A stretch of DNA of 64,000 nucleotides, from positions 62,001 to 126,000 of the forward strand of contig RCAB01000028.1 of assembly GCA_003640385.1 (NCBI GenBank), read 5' to 3'. Shown piece by piece: positions 1 to 11,788 of the stretch (within the stretch, counting starts at the first letter, position 1; every line of letters starts with the position of its first letter). A program made the translations under genes and the position numbers. Source of the stretch: Setaria digitata. Taxonomy: Eukaryota; Nematoda; Chromadorea; Rhabditida; Setariidae. Under the pieces are notes generated by a model. It was not told the origin of the DNA and did no database searches. It saw only the letters and a list, made by a program, of their open reading frames with translations.

Positions 1-100
1 ACCTTCTCTGATGAAACTGATACTGGCATTCAGAATAAGCAAGCTGTGCGCCGGCCCTTATACTATCCATCTGTTCGATGTTGCGGCGACAAAACCTTAA
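1..100 (-). CDS. Wnt family secreted ligand, internal exon, partial at window edge
   Basis: Read on the minus strand from a TTGCAG acceptor at 101-106, the frame is open to base 1. It contains [20 protein letters not shown] followed by [11 protein letters not shown]. This matches the conserved Wnt segment in which a CRRN-x-MDS-x-R-x-GA helix is followed by ECQYQF-x-x-RRWNC, and it is closest in my memory to the WNT4 type. Wnt proteins are lipid-modified, cysteine-rich secreted ligands for Frizzled receptors. The rest of the protein, including the RRWNC cysteine and the cysteine-rich C-terminal part, lies beyond the window start. Upstream exons with the signal peptide must lie above base 100 on the minus strand, and I could not find them. 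The plus strand is also open here (1-195), but that translation resembles nothing known and I treat it as a shadow. The family call is strong; the orthologue (for example cwn-1) is not settled. Confidence 0.82.
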
Positions 101-3100
101 CTGCAACATTCACTGTCATATCATTTACGACTTTCTTATCGGCCAAAATGATTCTGATCAATGGATATGATTCGATTCAAAGGTCAAACACTTAATAAAG
201 CAGCAAGGAAGATTCAGTAGTAATGAATTTTAACACATTCAAATTGTTACGATGATTACATTTCTCTTTTTAAGGAAGAAACTAAGAGGCAAGCGTTTTC
301 AATGCCATATAATCGTGCAGGGGTTTTCCAGAAGGTTGACTTTTAAAACAAACTGAAACTTTGGGAATCAAAACACTGCATACATGTTCGGGAGAATCAC
401 GATTCTCCTTTTTATACTCATTTTTGAATGTTAAGTCATCATCTTAAAGTGAAGTAGAAATGAAGGAAAGATTCTGAGGAATATGACCTGTTTGCGGGTG
501 AGTCCATGTAGGTGCCGACATGACCACTGTGGATGTAATCGGTCTATCTTTGAACTGGACAAGCTTAAAGCTCTAAAAAAAACTTTGATTTCTATTTATA
601 ACATTAGAAAAGTGTTGGAAAAGAAGTTTCTAAAAATTTTGGATGCTAAAAAAAGACTGGATCCACTTTTTATAGCTTGGGATGAAAACGTATTGCTTTG
701 ATATCTCTGAACGAGTGAGTATTAATTATTCTCACAGCATAACTGATAAACTGATAACGAGTTACTGATTTGGAGGAAATAACTCCCGAACTAATCTACT
801 TGCTAGTAAATTCTAGAACAGAACATGATGTGCTAATCTCTTAGCAAGTCTCTTCCCAATCATACATAACTGTCATCTGAATGGACAGAGTACGGTAGTT
901 TGCAAACTGTCACAAGCGATGGTTCACAACGATACTCAATGACGATGACTGCCCAGGGGTAGTTAGAGTGGAGTGGATTCGCCTTCCTTTCTCTGTTGCA
1001 CGGAGGTCGCTGAACAACCAATCGATTTCATTCGCTAAATGTTGTCCGTCGTTTTGAACGAAATTTTCAAATTCACTAAACGATACGATCCATTTTAACT
1101 GACCTGTCCATATAGATGTCAGCTGAACTTAAACAGACTAATTAGTAGGCTTTTTCATCTTTAATGGATTAATTTCATCCGCACTTCATACATCTCATCT
1201 GGTTCTCCTTTTACGATCAGCAGCAACAACTCTCTACATGTTGAAACGAGAGAGACAACCGTTCAAGACCAAGTTCGAAGTTTTCACTCACAGAACAATG
1301 TTTTACTAAACAACGGATCATACAAAAATATGTCACCGAAGTTGACAAAATTTGGTCACCGCAGAGGAATTCAAATGATTTTCTTTTTACAAATATTAAT
1401 TCTAAAATAGCTCAGCTGAACACTGAATCCCTTTCCTCTTCTATATTTATTTTCCACGCATTCTAATTTGCATAAAAGAAGCAACTTTGATGGGCCGATA
1501 AAAGTCATATATAAAAATGTACCGGAACGGCGCCAGCGTAGAATTTTTAGCTCAAACAAAAAACAATGGAAAAAGAAAAAAAAAAAGAAAACATTTAGTA
1601 CCCTGTACATGAGTTCATAACATTTCACAGATTTAGTTTCTTTTCATTCAAGCAGTGCAAATTTAGAAAGTCGATCATCACTGAAATCTTCTGTAGTTTT
1701 TTAACTCAACTTCACATTCTTTAAAAACTTTTCTAAAAAAAATCTCTCAAAATTTTTCTAATAAAGTACGTCTGACAATTTTTGGTTTTGGTCTGCTCTT
1801 TTCTTCTCTAATTCCAATGCAGCTCTTTAAATCAAGGAGACGAGAAAAGAGAAAGGTTACTGCCTTTGCCTTGCACTAGAAGTTAATTATTAGGAAGAAA
1901 CTAACATGAAGTTCCACGGACAAATAATACTAATAGCAAAAATTTCATTCACTTCATAAAACTTCAAATATGATTAATAAAGGATGCTCTGCAATCGAGC
2001 TGCTTCTTAAATCATCCGAAATTCAAGTTAAGCAGCGGTCAGATGAAATCAATTTGGTAATTTATTTCTGCTTATGAATAATTCACCCTGGATTTGAACT
2101 ATCAGTTATTTGGTTTAGTTTCCAAAATTTTTAAAAAAGTGCCATTTCAGAGTAATTTTGGTTACTTCCTAATGTTTCTTATATTGAATATACTATCCCA
2201 CACCTTTTTTATCAACTATTCTGCCTCATATAAAAAAGTTTATGAAGAGTAGTAAAATTTTACCAATTCTTTTTTTCACATTCATGCATTTAATTTAGTA
2301 AAATTCATGAAACTGCTGAGAAAACGAAGTGTCAGTAACTACTAAAATCTGAATTAAGCTAAATAAATTTCTAGAGTTCAAATATAATTGGAAAAAAAGT
2401 TACAGCCATGAGATCGCGATGACGTAATCGACGAATGGATCGAGAATGAGTAATAGAAAGATGATATAGTTCATCTCCAAGGCTCGTCCTCAACTTGTTC
2501 TCGTAGTGCATTGCCCCAACGTGTTCGCAGAAGCAGTAATCATCGGTTCTGCTGCATTCAGGTAGTGTTGTTCAGTATGAGTGTGAGTGATGAAATTACT
2601 TCTTTCACGGTAAACAGATTCTGAACGATACGGAAGAATCGTGTGCGATTGTGATTCAGAAGCGGGAACTAATCAGTATACAGTGCTAATAATAGTAGTA
2701 AGCAGGAGAAATAAACTGGTAAATGAGAAGCTCTCTCTCTGTTTCCCTCGTTAATTTGTGACGCTTTGACAAATATTTCACAACTGACTACTGTAGGGGA
2801 AGGAGGAGAAGACGAAGGAGGACGGCTGATACGACAAGGGGGTCTTCACTACTGGTTTATACTGCGACAGCCCGAATTTTGTTTGCTTTCTAGAAATTTG
2901 TTTCCTTCCCTCTTCTAGTCTCTTGCTCACTAACAGACACTGAAAATAAGATCTGAAAGCTTGATAAATTAGCCCATACGCTTAAGTTAGTCCTTCATTC
3001 GCTCTGCTGCTCTCGCAATTCTGAAAATTTTAGAAATGGATGCATTTCGTATTTGACAATTTAAACCAAAAAGTGGAGAATGACAAACACTCGGACACAC

Positions 3101-4171
3101 ACACGCGCAAGTAAACGTACAGATCAAGTGGAAATATTGTCGTTAGGTGGTATGCACATGAGATAGGAGAACGGACATAAATTTTCAGGCGATCGTAAAT
3201 CATCCGATGGAACCCGACCCCAGCGGTGGGCGAATACATTTCCACAGAATTGGTGACAGGTTAGCGATAGCGACTGGGATGGTGATAGTAACAATGATAA
3301 TGTTTATAGTAGCAATGATGATAATGTTAATTGAGCTGATAGTAATAACAGTGATTCTTCGCCGATGATTGGAAGTATAATTTATTGCTAAAAATTTGGA
3401 ATGAATCAGTGATATCCATTTAATTGCATTTCATTTGATTTCAATCGAAAACAAATGTACAGCTGAGATTTCTTTTTTTTTCTTATTTTTTTAAATTTTT
3501 TTCAGTCCAGAAGTTTACTCTTCAATAATTCGTTCAAGTTTTGAATTATTGGTTTATAGCTTTGGCTTTGAATTAAGAATGTAAAGGCTTTTTAAAAAAA
3601 ATTTTTTGCTAATTTTCTTCAAAGGAAATTTATGGAACTGTGTATGTCATCCGATAGAACTGGATATAACGGTTTGGCTATGTAATATCAGATTAATAAA
3701 ACATAATTCCGTTAAGATATTAAAAGAAGGAGAACTTTCTTCTAATGTAAATGATTTAAAATGTTTTTTTTTTTCACAGTTTTATATTTATATAAAAGTT
3801 TTTTTATATAAATATAAAACTTCAGTAATTATTATTCAATTTCAGTAATTATTTCGGAAGAGGAATTCTTCAGCTTTGCCTCGAAATAAGTTAGCTAACT
3901 GCAACAACGATAAATTCGATTTCCGAATTTGACAAAAAAAAAAGTGACAAAAAATGCCTTTTCTCAAATTTTCGAGTCTTAATAATCAAGATTTATTAGC
4001 AATTTAATTATTGTAATTCTTTTTGTATTTGATGCGAAAAAGTTTGCAAAGCGGATCGTAGGCTTTTTTCGTTTTTGAGAAAAAAAAAAATACTTTTGAA
4101 AATGCGATGTTTTTTTTGGCCTAGATGTCTACAAGATGACAAAAATTAATGCAGACAAAAACTTTTTTCAG
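101..4171. other. Non-coding stretch, probably Wnt 5' introns and upstream region
   Basis: I see no exon here that I can defend on either strand. The region is AT-rich with short homopolymers. It should contain the unseen 5' exon(s) of the minus-strand Wnt gene. A plus-strand stretch near 3606-3770 is open and contains cysteines, and a minus-strand stretch near 2360-2570 is open, but neither has convincing splice sites or a recognisable motif. A perfect AT-rich hairpin at 3778-3821 is listed separately. Confidence 0.5.
3778..3821. repeat. Perfect 20-bp inverted repeat with 4-base loop
   Basis: The arms at 3778-3797 and 3802-3821 are exact reverse complements and enclose a GTTT loop. Each arm is 20 bases and almost entirely A/T. 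Immediately downstream a 13-base direct repeat, TTCAGTAATTATT, occurs at 3821-3833 and again near 3840. The arms could be a hairpin, a decayed miniature element end or slippage debris. No function can be assigned. Confidence 0.75.
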
Positions 4172-4342
4172 GTCCAGTTTTAAGTGAAGAGAAATTTATG
4201 CCAGAAGCAATAATATTTCTTGAAGGAAAGGAATGTTGGCAAGAAACGAATCGCTGGAGGTTTGATGAATTTCGAAGTTATTTCTCACGCGACTGGCATG
4301 TGATTTGCTGTCATAAAGTTGGCAAGACTACGCATTTCATAA
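4172..4342 (+). CDS. Orphan candidate exon, unassigned
   Basis: A TTTTTTCAG acceptor at 4163-4171 and a GTAAGT donor at 4343 bracket 171 bases that are open in one frame. The translation is protein-like. It has a GKECWQET segment, aromatic residues (RWRFDEFRSYF), a WHVICCHKVGK segment and three cysteines. It starts and ends in phase 1. I do not recognise the family and could not connect it to another exon. It lies about 1.1 kb upstream of the Ly6-like gene on the same strand, but that gene has its own start and signal peptide, so a link is not needed. It may belong to a separate small secreted protein or be a chance open frame with good splice sites. Confidence 0.3.
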
Positions 4343-4708
4343 GTAAGTGGATCCTTTTTTAAGTTTAGAAAAAAGTTAGACCTTCTCATTGATTTACTGA
4401 ATTACACAAGAAATTTAATGAATTGTTTGGTTGCTGCAATCAAATGGTACCATATTGATAAGTTTTATCATTAGAAGTTACATTTTGATTGTGATAGTAG
4501 AAGATAAGTTTATCTTTGTTGCATTTTCCATACAATTAATCTAATTCAATTTTATTATTAATCATCGAAGCAATTGTCTGACGAGTAAAATCATTTTAAC
4601 TGAAATGAAGAACTGAAAATGGAAGTGTTATCTGACCTCGTTACAATGGTTATGTGGGAGATTTTTTAAAGTTTGATTAAGGAATGGGAAGTAAACAAAT
4701 AAGTCACT

Positions 4709-5424
4709 TCAGTCCCCATCTACTGCTCCATGCTCAGGCTCTGAACTCGTATCCGTCATGCAAGTCCAAAAAAAAAATTTTAGCTTGGGAAAATGCATGT
4801 GGAAAAAACTGCAGAGGATCGCTTTTTCCATGTTACTTAACTTTTCCTTACAAATGGCCATCGTGCTAGCTAGACTTTCTAACTTTCGATGTTTGCTATG
4901 GCTGTCGAAGAATAAATTCACTGTTCCATCAGTGTTAACTAATCGCTCAAAAAACTCCCTTAAATGTCTCATAATTGCACAAATCTTTTAAATTGAGCAA
5001 TGTGCTTCTTAGTAGAAATTGTTTCAAGAAATATCTAAATTCCAGGAATTAGAAGGAATGGTGGAATCAGAAATATCCCGCTGGAACGAACCATTCCAAT
5101 GTTTCCCTGTTCCCATGGTAACTTCTGATGATGCTATTGCTGCTGTCACTACTGATATGATTGCTTTTCTGAATTTCAACCCTAGCCTAATATCATCATG
5201 TTCAGCTGTCTTCCAGCCATTCAGTGGCACCATCACCACAATTGCTGGCACCACCTGGAACCGCACTGCTTTTACAGTTTTTATCAGTTTCTGATAGGAT
5301 TCTGATTCCATCATCTTCAAAAGTTGCACAACATCACGTAAACAGAAGCGTTATTTCTTCTCTGTTACTGTTTCTAAAAATTCCAGCTTGCTCAGTGATT
5401 CAACTAACTTATTTTGTCTTTCTC
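4709..5424 (-). pseudogene. Broken open frame, possible decayed coding sequence
   Basis: On the minus strand a frame entering near 5424 encodes a coiled-coil-like stretch (KLVESLSKLEFLETVTEKK). It is interrupted by TAA at 5351-5353 and continues in the same frame from 5350 to a stop near 5024, including MMESESYQKLIKTVKAVRFQ. A further open frame at 4972-4709 contains LREFFERLVNTDG and EKLSNMEKAIL and runs into a homopolymer. Taken together this looks like a damaged coding sequence. I do not recognise the family. Alternatives are an exon set with introns I cannot place, or coincidence: the plus strand is also open over part of this region (5019-5294). No spliced model keeps the frame. Confidence 0.25.
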
Positions 5425-5491
5425 AAAAAAAAAAAAACAAATCATTCAGGTTTCCAGTTTTTGAAATTTGAAAGTATTATTATTTCTTGTA

Positions 5492-6355
5492 ATGCCTATT
5501 ATCACTGCGGGAGTGATTTTCGAATTGCTAAAATTAATTCTGTACAGCGAAGCATTTCACTGTTACAACTGTGCATCTACTCTACCTTCGAATATTAGTA
5601 AGGATGCGCAACGAGCATTCAAAATGGTACTTTATTCAACCTATTTGGTACCACCGGTTGATAAGTTGTGCACCAATCCAGAAGATGTCGAATTTAGAAC
5701 TGTAAAACAAATAACCTGCCCACTGGATGATCAGTGCATCAAAATTACAGTACGACAAAAAGGTTAGTTAACTAATTAGCAGGATATTTTAAATGAAAAG
5801 TTTCAGAAATTTGACACTTTATATTTTGCCTCAAGAAAAGCTTTTCATTTTGTTGGAAATGAAGGAATTCATTCAAAATCTTTCGTTCATGCATATCAGC
5901 TAAAGAACTCTGAATTTCAAAGAAATTTTCAAACTTAAATTTTTTAAGTACAACATAATATGGAAAAAAAAAACCCTCTAGTCAAGAATAGATTTGGATT
6001 TTTCTTTTTTTTTTTTTTGTTGGATTTCATTCTGAAAACATAAAGACGGATTGTTTCATTTATTTCAATTTTTTGGGTTTTCCCCTCAAGAACCAGTGTG
6101 TTTTCCTTAACAGTGACTTAGACATTTCTTAATAATCAGTCTTTCTTCTTTCTAGAATTACAGTTCATCATGCGCGGATGCCAAAGCACTATATATCGTG
6201 ATAAAATGATTGCTAACGATGTGGAATGCTATCACCATCACAGTCCTTCGATCTGTCGATGTAACAGTAATCTGTGTAACAGCAGCTCAAAATTTTCAGT
6301 TCAATATTATATATCTCTTTTTACATTTCTTATCATTTTATCAAACTTTTCATAA
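5492..6355 (+). CDS. Ly6/uPAR-like cysteine-rich GPI-anchored surface protein
   Basis: Two exons, 5492-5762 and 6156-6355, join in phase (donor GTTAGT, acceptor TTTCTAG) to give 156 residues. Residues 1-27 form a hydrophobic signal peptide ending just before HCYNC. The mature part has ten cysteines. It begins with the C-x2-C typical of three-finger Ly6 domains and ends with CRCNSNLCN, the diagnostic Ly6 C-terminal motif. A serine-rich spacer and a hydrophobic tail (VQYYISLFTFLIILSNFS) follow, as expected of a GPI-attachment signal. Such proteins sit on the outer plasma membrane and often modulate receptors or channels; the partner here cannot be told. A possible AATAAA lies at 6490-6495. The start chosen is the ATG that opens the signal peptide. 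A 5' non-coding or trans-spliced leader junction could lie just upstream. Confidence 0.8.
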
Positions 6356-7913
6356 TTTTTTTATTTTTGTAAAATTTCTTTGTAACGCAATGTAGCATAA
6401 TGGTTTAGGATACTTTTGCTGAAGCAATTATGAAAAGTGATAATTTTTAAAACAGTCGTCTAATTTCCTAAGAATGGAATTTAGACAGAAATAAAAGCTT
6501 AAATATCGAAAAAAAAATTCCAAAAAAAAAAAAGAAGGATTATTTTAATTTTAAGTTATTGGACTTAGAAAAGCTCCTTTTGTTCATTTTATTTGTAAGA
6601 TATGTGATTCATTGAGAGCACTATGTAAATAAATACTGTTGGAATTATATATTAAATGTTGTAGATGCTCCAAAAACTAAGCAATACATTAGAAATACGT
6701 TGTAAATGTCAAAGTTCTATTCGCAATAAAACTTAGTTTTATTCCTTACTACTTTAATTATTTATGACGCTAATGATGATTCAAATTTACCTCTCCAAAA
6801 AACTCAAGATAAATTTTCATTCATTAGCAACCATTTTTTTGTTATGATGATGCTTTCTAATTCTTTAACTCGATTTTTCTAAATTTTAATTTAATATTTT
6901 TTACTTTGATGTGAGCATCTAATATATTGGCGATACAATGATCATGCGTCATTAATGTGGAACTGAGAATACTCAAAGTAAATTTACTTAAACATCAGAT
7001 TTTCACGTTAAAATTTGAAGCATGAAAATTCGGACAGTTTAGAGAGTAGCACTTAAAATTGTGAAAAGCAATTTGGTAAAAATGCTGAAGCCTGGATAGT
7101 AGAAGTTAGGTCGAATTGGCAAACAGGTTGAAACTAATTTACCTAAAAATTTCGAAATTATTTCCCTCTCCCTCCCGCAAAGTTTCAATATGTAAAGGAG
7201 GAAATTTTTTTTATATATCGCTTATATTAAATTTCAATTGCAATAGTAAATTTGCTAATAAATTATCCATTTGAAATCATTATAAAAATTACTTCCTGAA
7301 AAACTGAGTTCTGTTCAGTGTTAATTCAGGAAGGAAAAAGTGATTGTAATCAAATTTCTCACATCAAATGATGCACACAGTAACAACTGGTTGCTTTTAA
7401 GAAGTGATATTCTAATTTTGCAAACACCTTACATAAATTGCAAAAAATGAGCAAATATATTAACAAGCAAAACTAAAACAATCGAACAATACCAAACTGG
7501 AATGAGATGATATGCAGATTAAGAAAGTATGAAGACATGGAAATTTTTGTTTCATTCCTGAAATTTAGTGGTATTCCTTGCACTCGTCACGATTCTCTCG
7601 TTCTACGAATTTCAAACTAATTAAAAAATATCTAACTTCCTTTTCTCTTTATTGGGCAAAACTGGGAAAAATTGATAAGCCCTAAAAAATGAAATTTATC
7701 AAAAATTATGGCAAATTTTTTTTTTTTTTTTTTCTAGTTAAAGTTAATAAAAAAATTTGATCGCTCATATTTTTGAAGTGTAAACGGATGACTGTTTGAA
7801 ACTGAAAAGGTTTTAGAATCATTTTGTCATATGTATTACGCAGTAAAACATTGTCAAAAATACAAAATTACTGCTTCTACTACATGTTTTGCAAGAAGCT
7901 TTTGTAAAGTGCA
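6356..7913. other. Intergenic, nothing recognised
   Basis: AT-rich sequence downstream of the Ly6-like gene. It contains its probable poly(A) signal at 6490-6495 and further AATAAA-like strings near 6630 and 6725. It also contains a T-run at about 7716-7734. I see no exon that can be supported on either strand. Confidence 0.5.
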
Positions 7914-8991
7914 ATGTACGATGACACATTTGTCAAGAGCAGTTGTTTAAACTTTTCTCGAGATTGTATAATTCAAGAAACTGTTCCGGTGGATCAATCT
8001 GGGTACAAACCTCTACAAAATACCAGCTATTTGGTAGCAAATTTTCAATATCCAATTCCAGGTACGTTGTTTCCTGGAAAACATTAAGACATATGTGCAT
8101 GCTTATTGACCATATAAAGTTTCAATGATGCTTATCTTACTTGACTCTCAATTATATTTGCTTCCGTTCAACAAGGAACTGATCAGGAAATGATAACGAT
8201 TTATCACCTATTGAATGATTAACAATAGCACTGTATGATGGATGATTGTGATATGGCATCTTACATAGAATCAGTGTCCCTAAAAGATATCTAATACCTA
8301 CAGAGAAATCTTTAACGGAAGTTCCCAAATGTCGCCTGCGTATTTGATCGGTAACGCTGACACGAATCTTCGTCCATTGTTGAAAAAGATAGCGATCGCC
8401 GATGGAAATCCAAATTGTCATCGAGATGTTCGTGATGGCACGGACCGAAATGGACATCCAGCTGTTGATGCATTCCACGGAGAAGTCATTTTTGCAAAAT
8501 AACTCGAGATGACACTTTGAGCAGTTGCTGCTAGTCTTGTAGCAAACCAGACACCATGAATTCATTGTAGTCATTCCTGGAAATGATAACAAACTCTTTG
8601 CTATTCATCCTCCTTGTCTATTTAATTGATCAGAGGTGCTTCACTAAAATCTTAGGCATTTATAAATTTAAAAAAAAAAAAAACAAAAAATGAATTAAAC
8701 AAATTCAATATTTGAAACGACTTGGTCGGATGTTGAATGTTTGTCCTTGAAAATGCTTGTATACAGCTCCATTTCGAGCCTCCACATAGCCCAGTGTTAG
8801 TTCTAGCTTATTACTGCAGTTGCTCACTTGTAGATAGGGCCACATCTCATCAGGTATTTCCAGACATATATCTCTTCCTCATATATCATTTTCTCCAACA
8901 GCCAACGATTTCCAATCACTAAGGATCAAATTTTTGTTGATGTCACATTGCAACATACTTGTAACTGCAAATTTAGACACATGCAAGACTG
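7914..8991 (+). CDS. Possible exons of an unassigned cysteine-containing protein
   Basis: Three plus-strand segments look coding. Segment 7914-8061 starts with ATG and includes SSCLNFSRDCIIQETVPVDQ; it ends at a GTACGT donor. Segment 8767-8853 follows a TATACAG acceptor and includes LAYYCSCSLVDRATSHQ; it ends at CAG|GTATTT. Segment 8902-8991 follows CCAACAG and, in one frame, includes DVTLQHTCNCKFRHMQDW. C-x-C pairs in the last two suggest a small disulfide-rich secreted protein. The reading phases of the three segments do not join directly, so exons are missing or some of these are wrong. A minus-strand open frame overlaps the gap between the first two (8298-8576). I do not recognise a family. 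Confidence 0.25.
8298..8576 (-). CDS. Orphan candidate exon, cysteine-rich start, unassigned
   Basis: The minus strand is open for about 146 codons (8592 down to 8152). A TCATTTCCAG acceptor precedes 8576 and a GTATTAG donor follows 8298. The sequence is less AT-rich than its surroundings, and third positions favour C. The translation starts MTTMNSWCLVCYKTSSNCSK with a C-x2-C-x7-C-x2-C pattern. It then continues through FCKNDFSVECINSW into alternating hydrophobic strands (ISMTIWISIGDRYLFQQW). I do not recognise the family. No neighbouring exon on this strand was found, so it may be part of a gene whose other exons I missed. It competes for the same locus with the plus-strand segments listed above. 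Confidence 0.33.
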
Positions 8992-11788
8992 GTGAGTTCA
9001 TCGTAATCTGTTATCCTTGAACTTTATTCAACAGGTAACTCTCAACTCAGCTGTGGACTTTCTGTCTTGGCAGCAATTTAGCGTATCACAGTAAAAAAAA
9101 AAAAAAAAAACTTTTAATAAGAAGTGATAGTTCATCTTCTACTTCACTTGATCCTGGGATATATTATTTTATTTTATTTTCATGTCTGAATTAACTGACT
9201 TGTATTACGTGAAGCGGAGGTTGAAAGACGATAAAATCAATGATTTATAAATATTATATACAATTATTGTTTAATAAGAGACTACTAGATGTTTAATTTG
9301 GAGTTTAATTATCTGAATCATAATTATTACTTCTTTGATATCTAGAATATTAAAATTGAATTATAAAGCTTAAACAAATATTAAGCAAAATTTATTAGTA
9401 TTTTCTTCGCTGTTTTACTCACACCATATGCTTAATTAGCAATTAATAACCAAGATTAAATTCCTGCATTTCAAAATTAATAAAACAGTTGATAGGCATA
9501 TTTTACCAATTAAATGAAAAGATTGTGACTATCGGTAACTTTTTAGTAAGGAAATGACTAAAACAGAGCAAGCTAGTATCATTAACTTTCAATTGCAATA
9601 ATATAATGACCAAAAAGGTCTTCATTGAAAAGTTCAAATCTTATTGCTCATCAGGAACAGTTCCCTTTTCGCAATGTCTATGGCATGGTATAATAGTATT
9701 TCGATTTGCTCTGAAATATATTCTTTACTATTAAGATTTAAACTTCGACTGACAAATCTTCCACCCATTCCACCTTAGCTTCTTCATTTAAATAATTTTC
9801 CTAAGAAGATAACGAATTTCTCGGATCCCTTCTGAAATCACTCACTTCCAACCACAAATTTAAAATGTTTAGAAAATGAAATTCATTTATGAAAGTTTTG
9901 ACTTGGTGAAACGAAAGAATCACATTAAGATCAATCTCTCAAACGCTGCAAGCTTGACGTGTTAGCTATGATGAAAAAATAACAGATAGAAGAAATGTGT
10001 ATAGGTTTTAAAATGCTACTGCAATAGCAATATAAAGGAATTATTGCACCAACTTGAGAATACCATTCGTCTGACAATAATTGTTAACGAAGTTGCTCCT
10101 TTCAATATTATTTCATCCTCATTCTCATCTCACAAATAGCACTTCAGCCGAGTATGAAGGTCGAGATAATGATTTCTTTAGGCTAGATCGATTAATACTC
10201 TAGGTTAGATCCATCACTGCTAAGCTTTTTAACAGATAAAAGACCAGGTAAGTTGACGTTTGCGATCAAGATTAAAAACCGCCTGTTTTCACGCACCATT
10301 TCTATCCTTCCAAGAAAATTAACTTTGATGAATATAAAAAAGGGCAGCACTGGTCAGGCTTCAGCTTTGTGTGTTTCCGCAACTTTAGAGAATGTTTAAA
10401 TATGAAAGTTAACTTCATCTACCTAAAAAGCTGTACTTTCGTTGCTAGTTTCAAAACATTTTGCATCTGAAAGTTCACGGCGGACGTAAAAAAAGATGGA
10501 TCATTGTTAGATTTTGGTATGAGTAAATTTCAACAAAATTTAAATTTTTCAATGGCAAGGAAAAAAATTGGAGAATTGAAAAGAAGCAAATAAATTGTAA
10601 ATCACTAAAAATAATCATTTTCATCCAGAAAGCTTTTACAATCGTTTCTTTTAAGAACTATTTCGATAATGGAAAGTAAATTTAGTAGCAAAATTACTGC
10701 GATCAGTTTACTTTTAATTCGTTTAAAACATTCTAATCTCATCCCTCTTATTTCCTACTTCAAATAGTATCTGCAGCAATATTATTAGTCGATCAAGTAT
10801 TCAAAAAAATTGTAAGTTTTGATGCTGATATAGTTTCACTTCCATCTCTCTGATAACTTAATTAAATCCAATTTTTAGCAAAATTCACACTAGAGCCATC
10901 CCAATTATCTCATTCCTAGAATTTTCTTCTACGGAAATGTAAGATTTAATTATTAATATTAAAGATGGTTGAATGGATTTTTAATGATTGAATTTTAGAT
11001 GAGTTTATACTTCCAAAGTTTGAGAAAATAATCAAGGTTGCAAGTGACTAATTAAGCGACCAGCGTCGGGAACTAAATCTAATGGCTCATTGACTGCGGT
11101 TGTTTTTGCAAAAATTTGAATGGAAAAGTTCTGAATGGGTACGGCACCTGAATTCCATTTGTGTAGTCTAACGTCTGCTTGGAATTCCATATCAAAGAAC
11201 AATGGGCTTGAGTTTCACGTGGCACAAAGTGAGACGTGTTGAGTAGAGCGTCAACAAATAAAAGTTAATGTATTTGGAATTGACAGATAATGAAAAGATG
11301 AGAAGTCAAAGGTCACAGTGAATTAAAGAAAGGAGTGAAGCAGCTAGTCCTAAAGTTCAAAAACAAAGGATGTGATGAAATTAAGGAACGAAGAGGTGGG
11401 AAAAGAAAAGATATAGATGGAAATGTTTCGGCAGATGAGAAAGGAAGAAGAGAGTATTGTTGAAATATTTTGTTGAAATCATGGCTGTAGATGTGATTGT
11501 GCCGTGCAGGATCGAATTAACTCAAATCAAATCAGATTGAATTGAATCGTATCGGATCGAATCGAATCAAGTCGAGTCGAGTGAAGTTGGACCGAGTTAA
11601 GTCGAGAGTCGGCAAAGAGTGGTGTAATGCAGCGATGTCATCGTCACTATCACACTGTCACCACTGCTCTCGTTGAATTTACTGCTGCTGTCACATCTGC
11701 TGAAGTGGCCTGTACCAGATTGCTGATCTGTTTAGCGCAAACGGTCTTCTTTCAACTTTTTGACTTCAGAAATTTGAAACAAGCAACA
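8992..11788. other. Intergenic and upstream region of the ZP-C gene
   Basis: No exon is supported over most of this stretch. From about 11515 to 11610 there is a degenerate array of five-base units of the TCGAA/TCGAG/TCAAA kind, just upstream of the ZP gene. An in-frame ATG also occurs at 11627, but the residues it would add do not look like a signal peptide, and the later ATG at 11789 is preferred. Confidence 0.45.

Noticed and set aside
1..195. Plus-strand open frame to TAA at 193-195
   Set aside because: The opposite strand encodes clear Wnt motifs, and the plus product has no recognisable feature.
2360..2572. Minus-strand cysteine-containing frame as a possible first Wnt exon
   Set aside because: No ATG, signal peptide or clean acceptor, and no Wnt motif.
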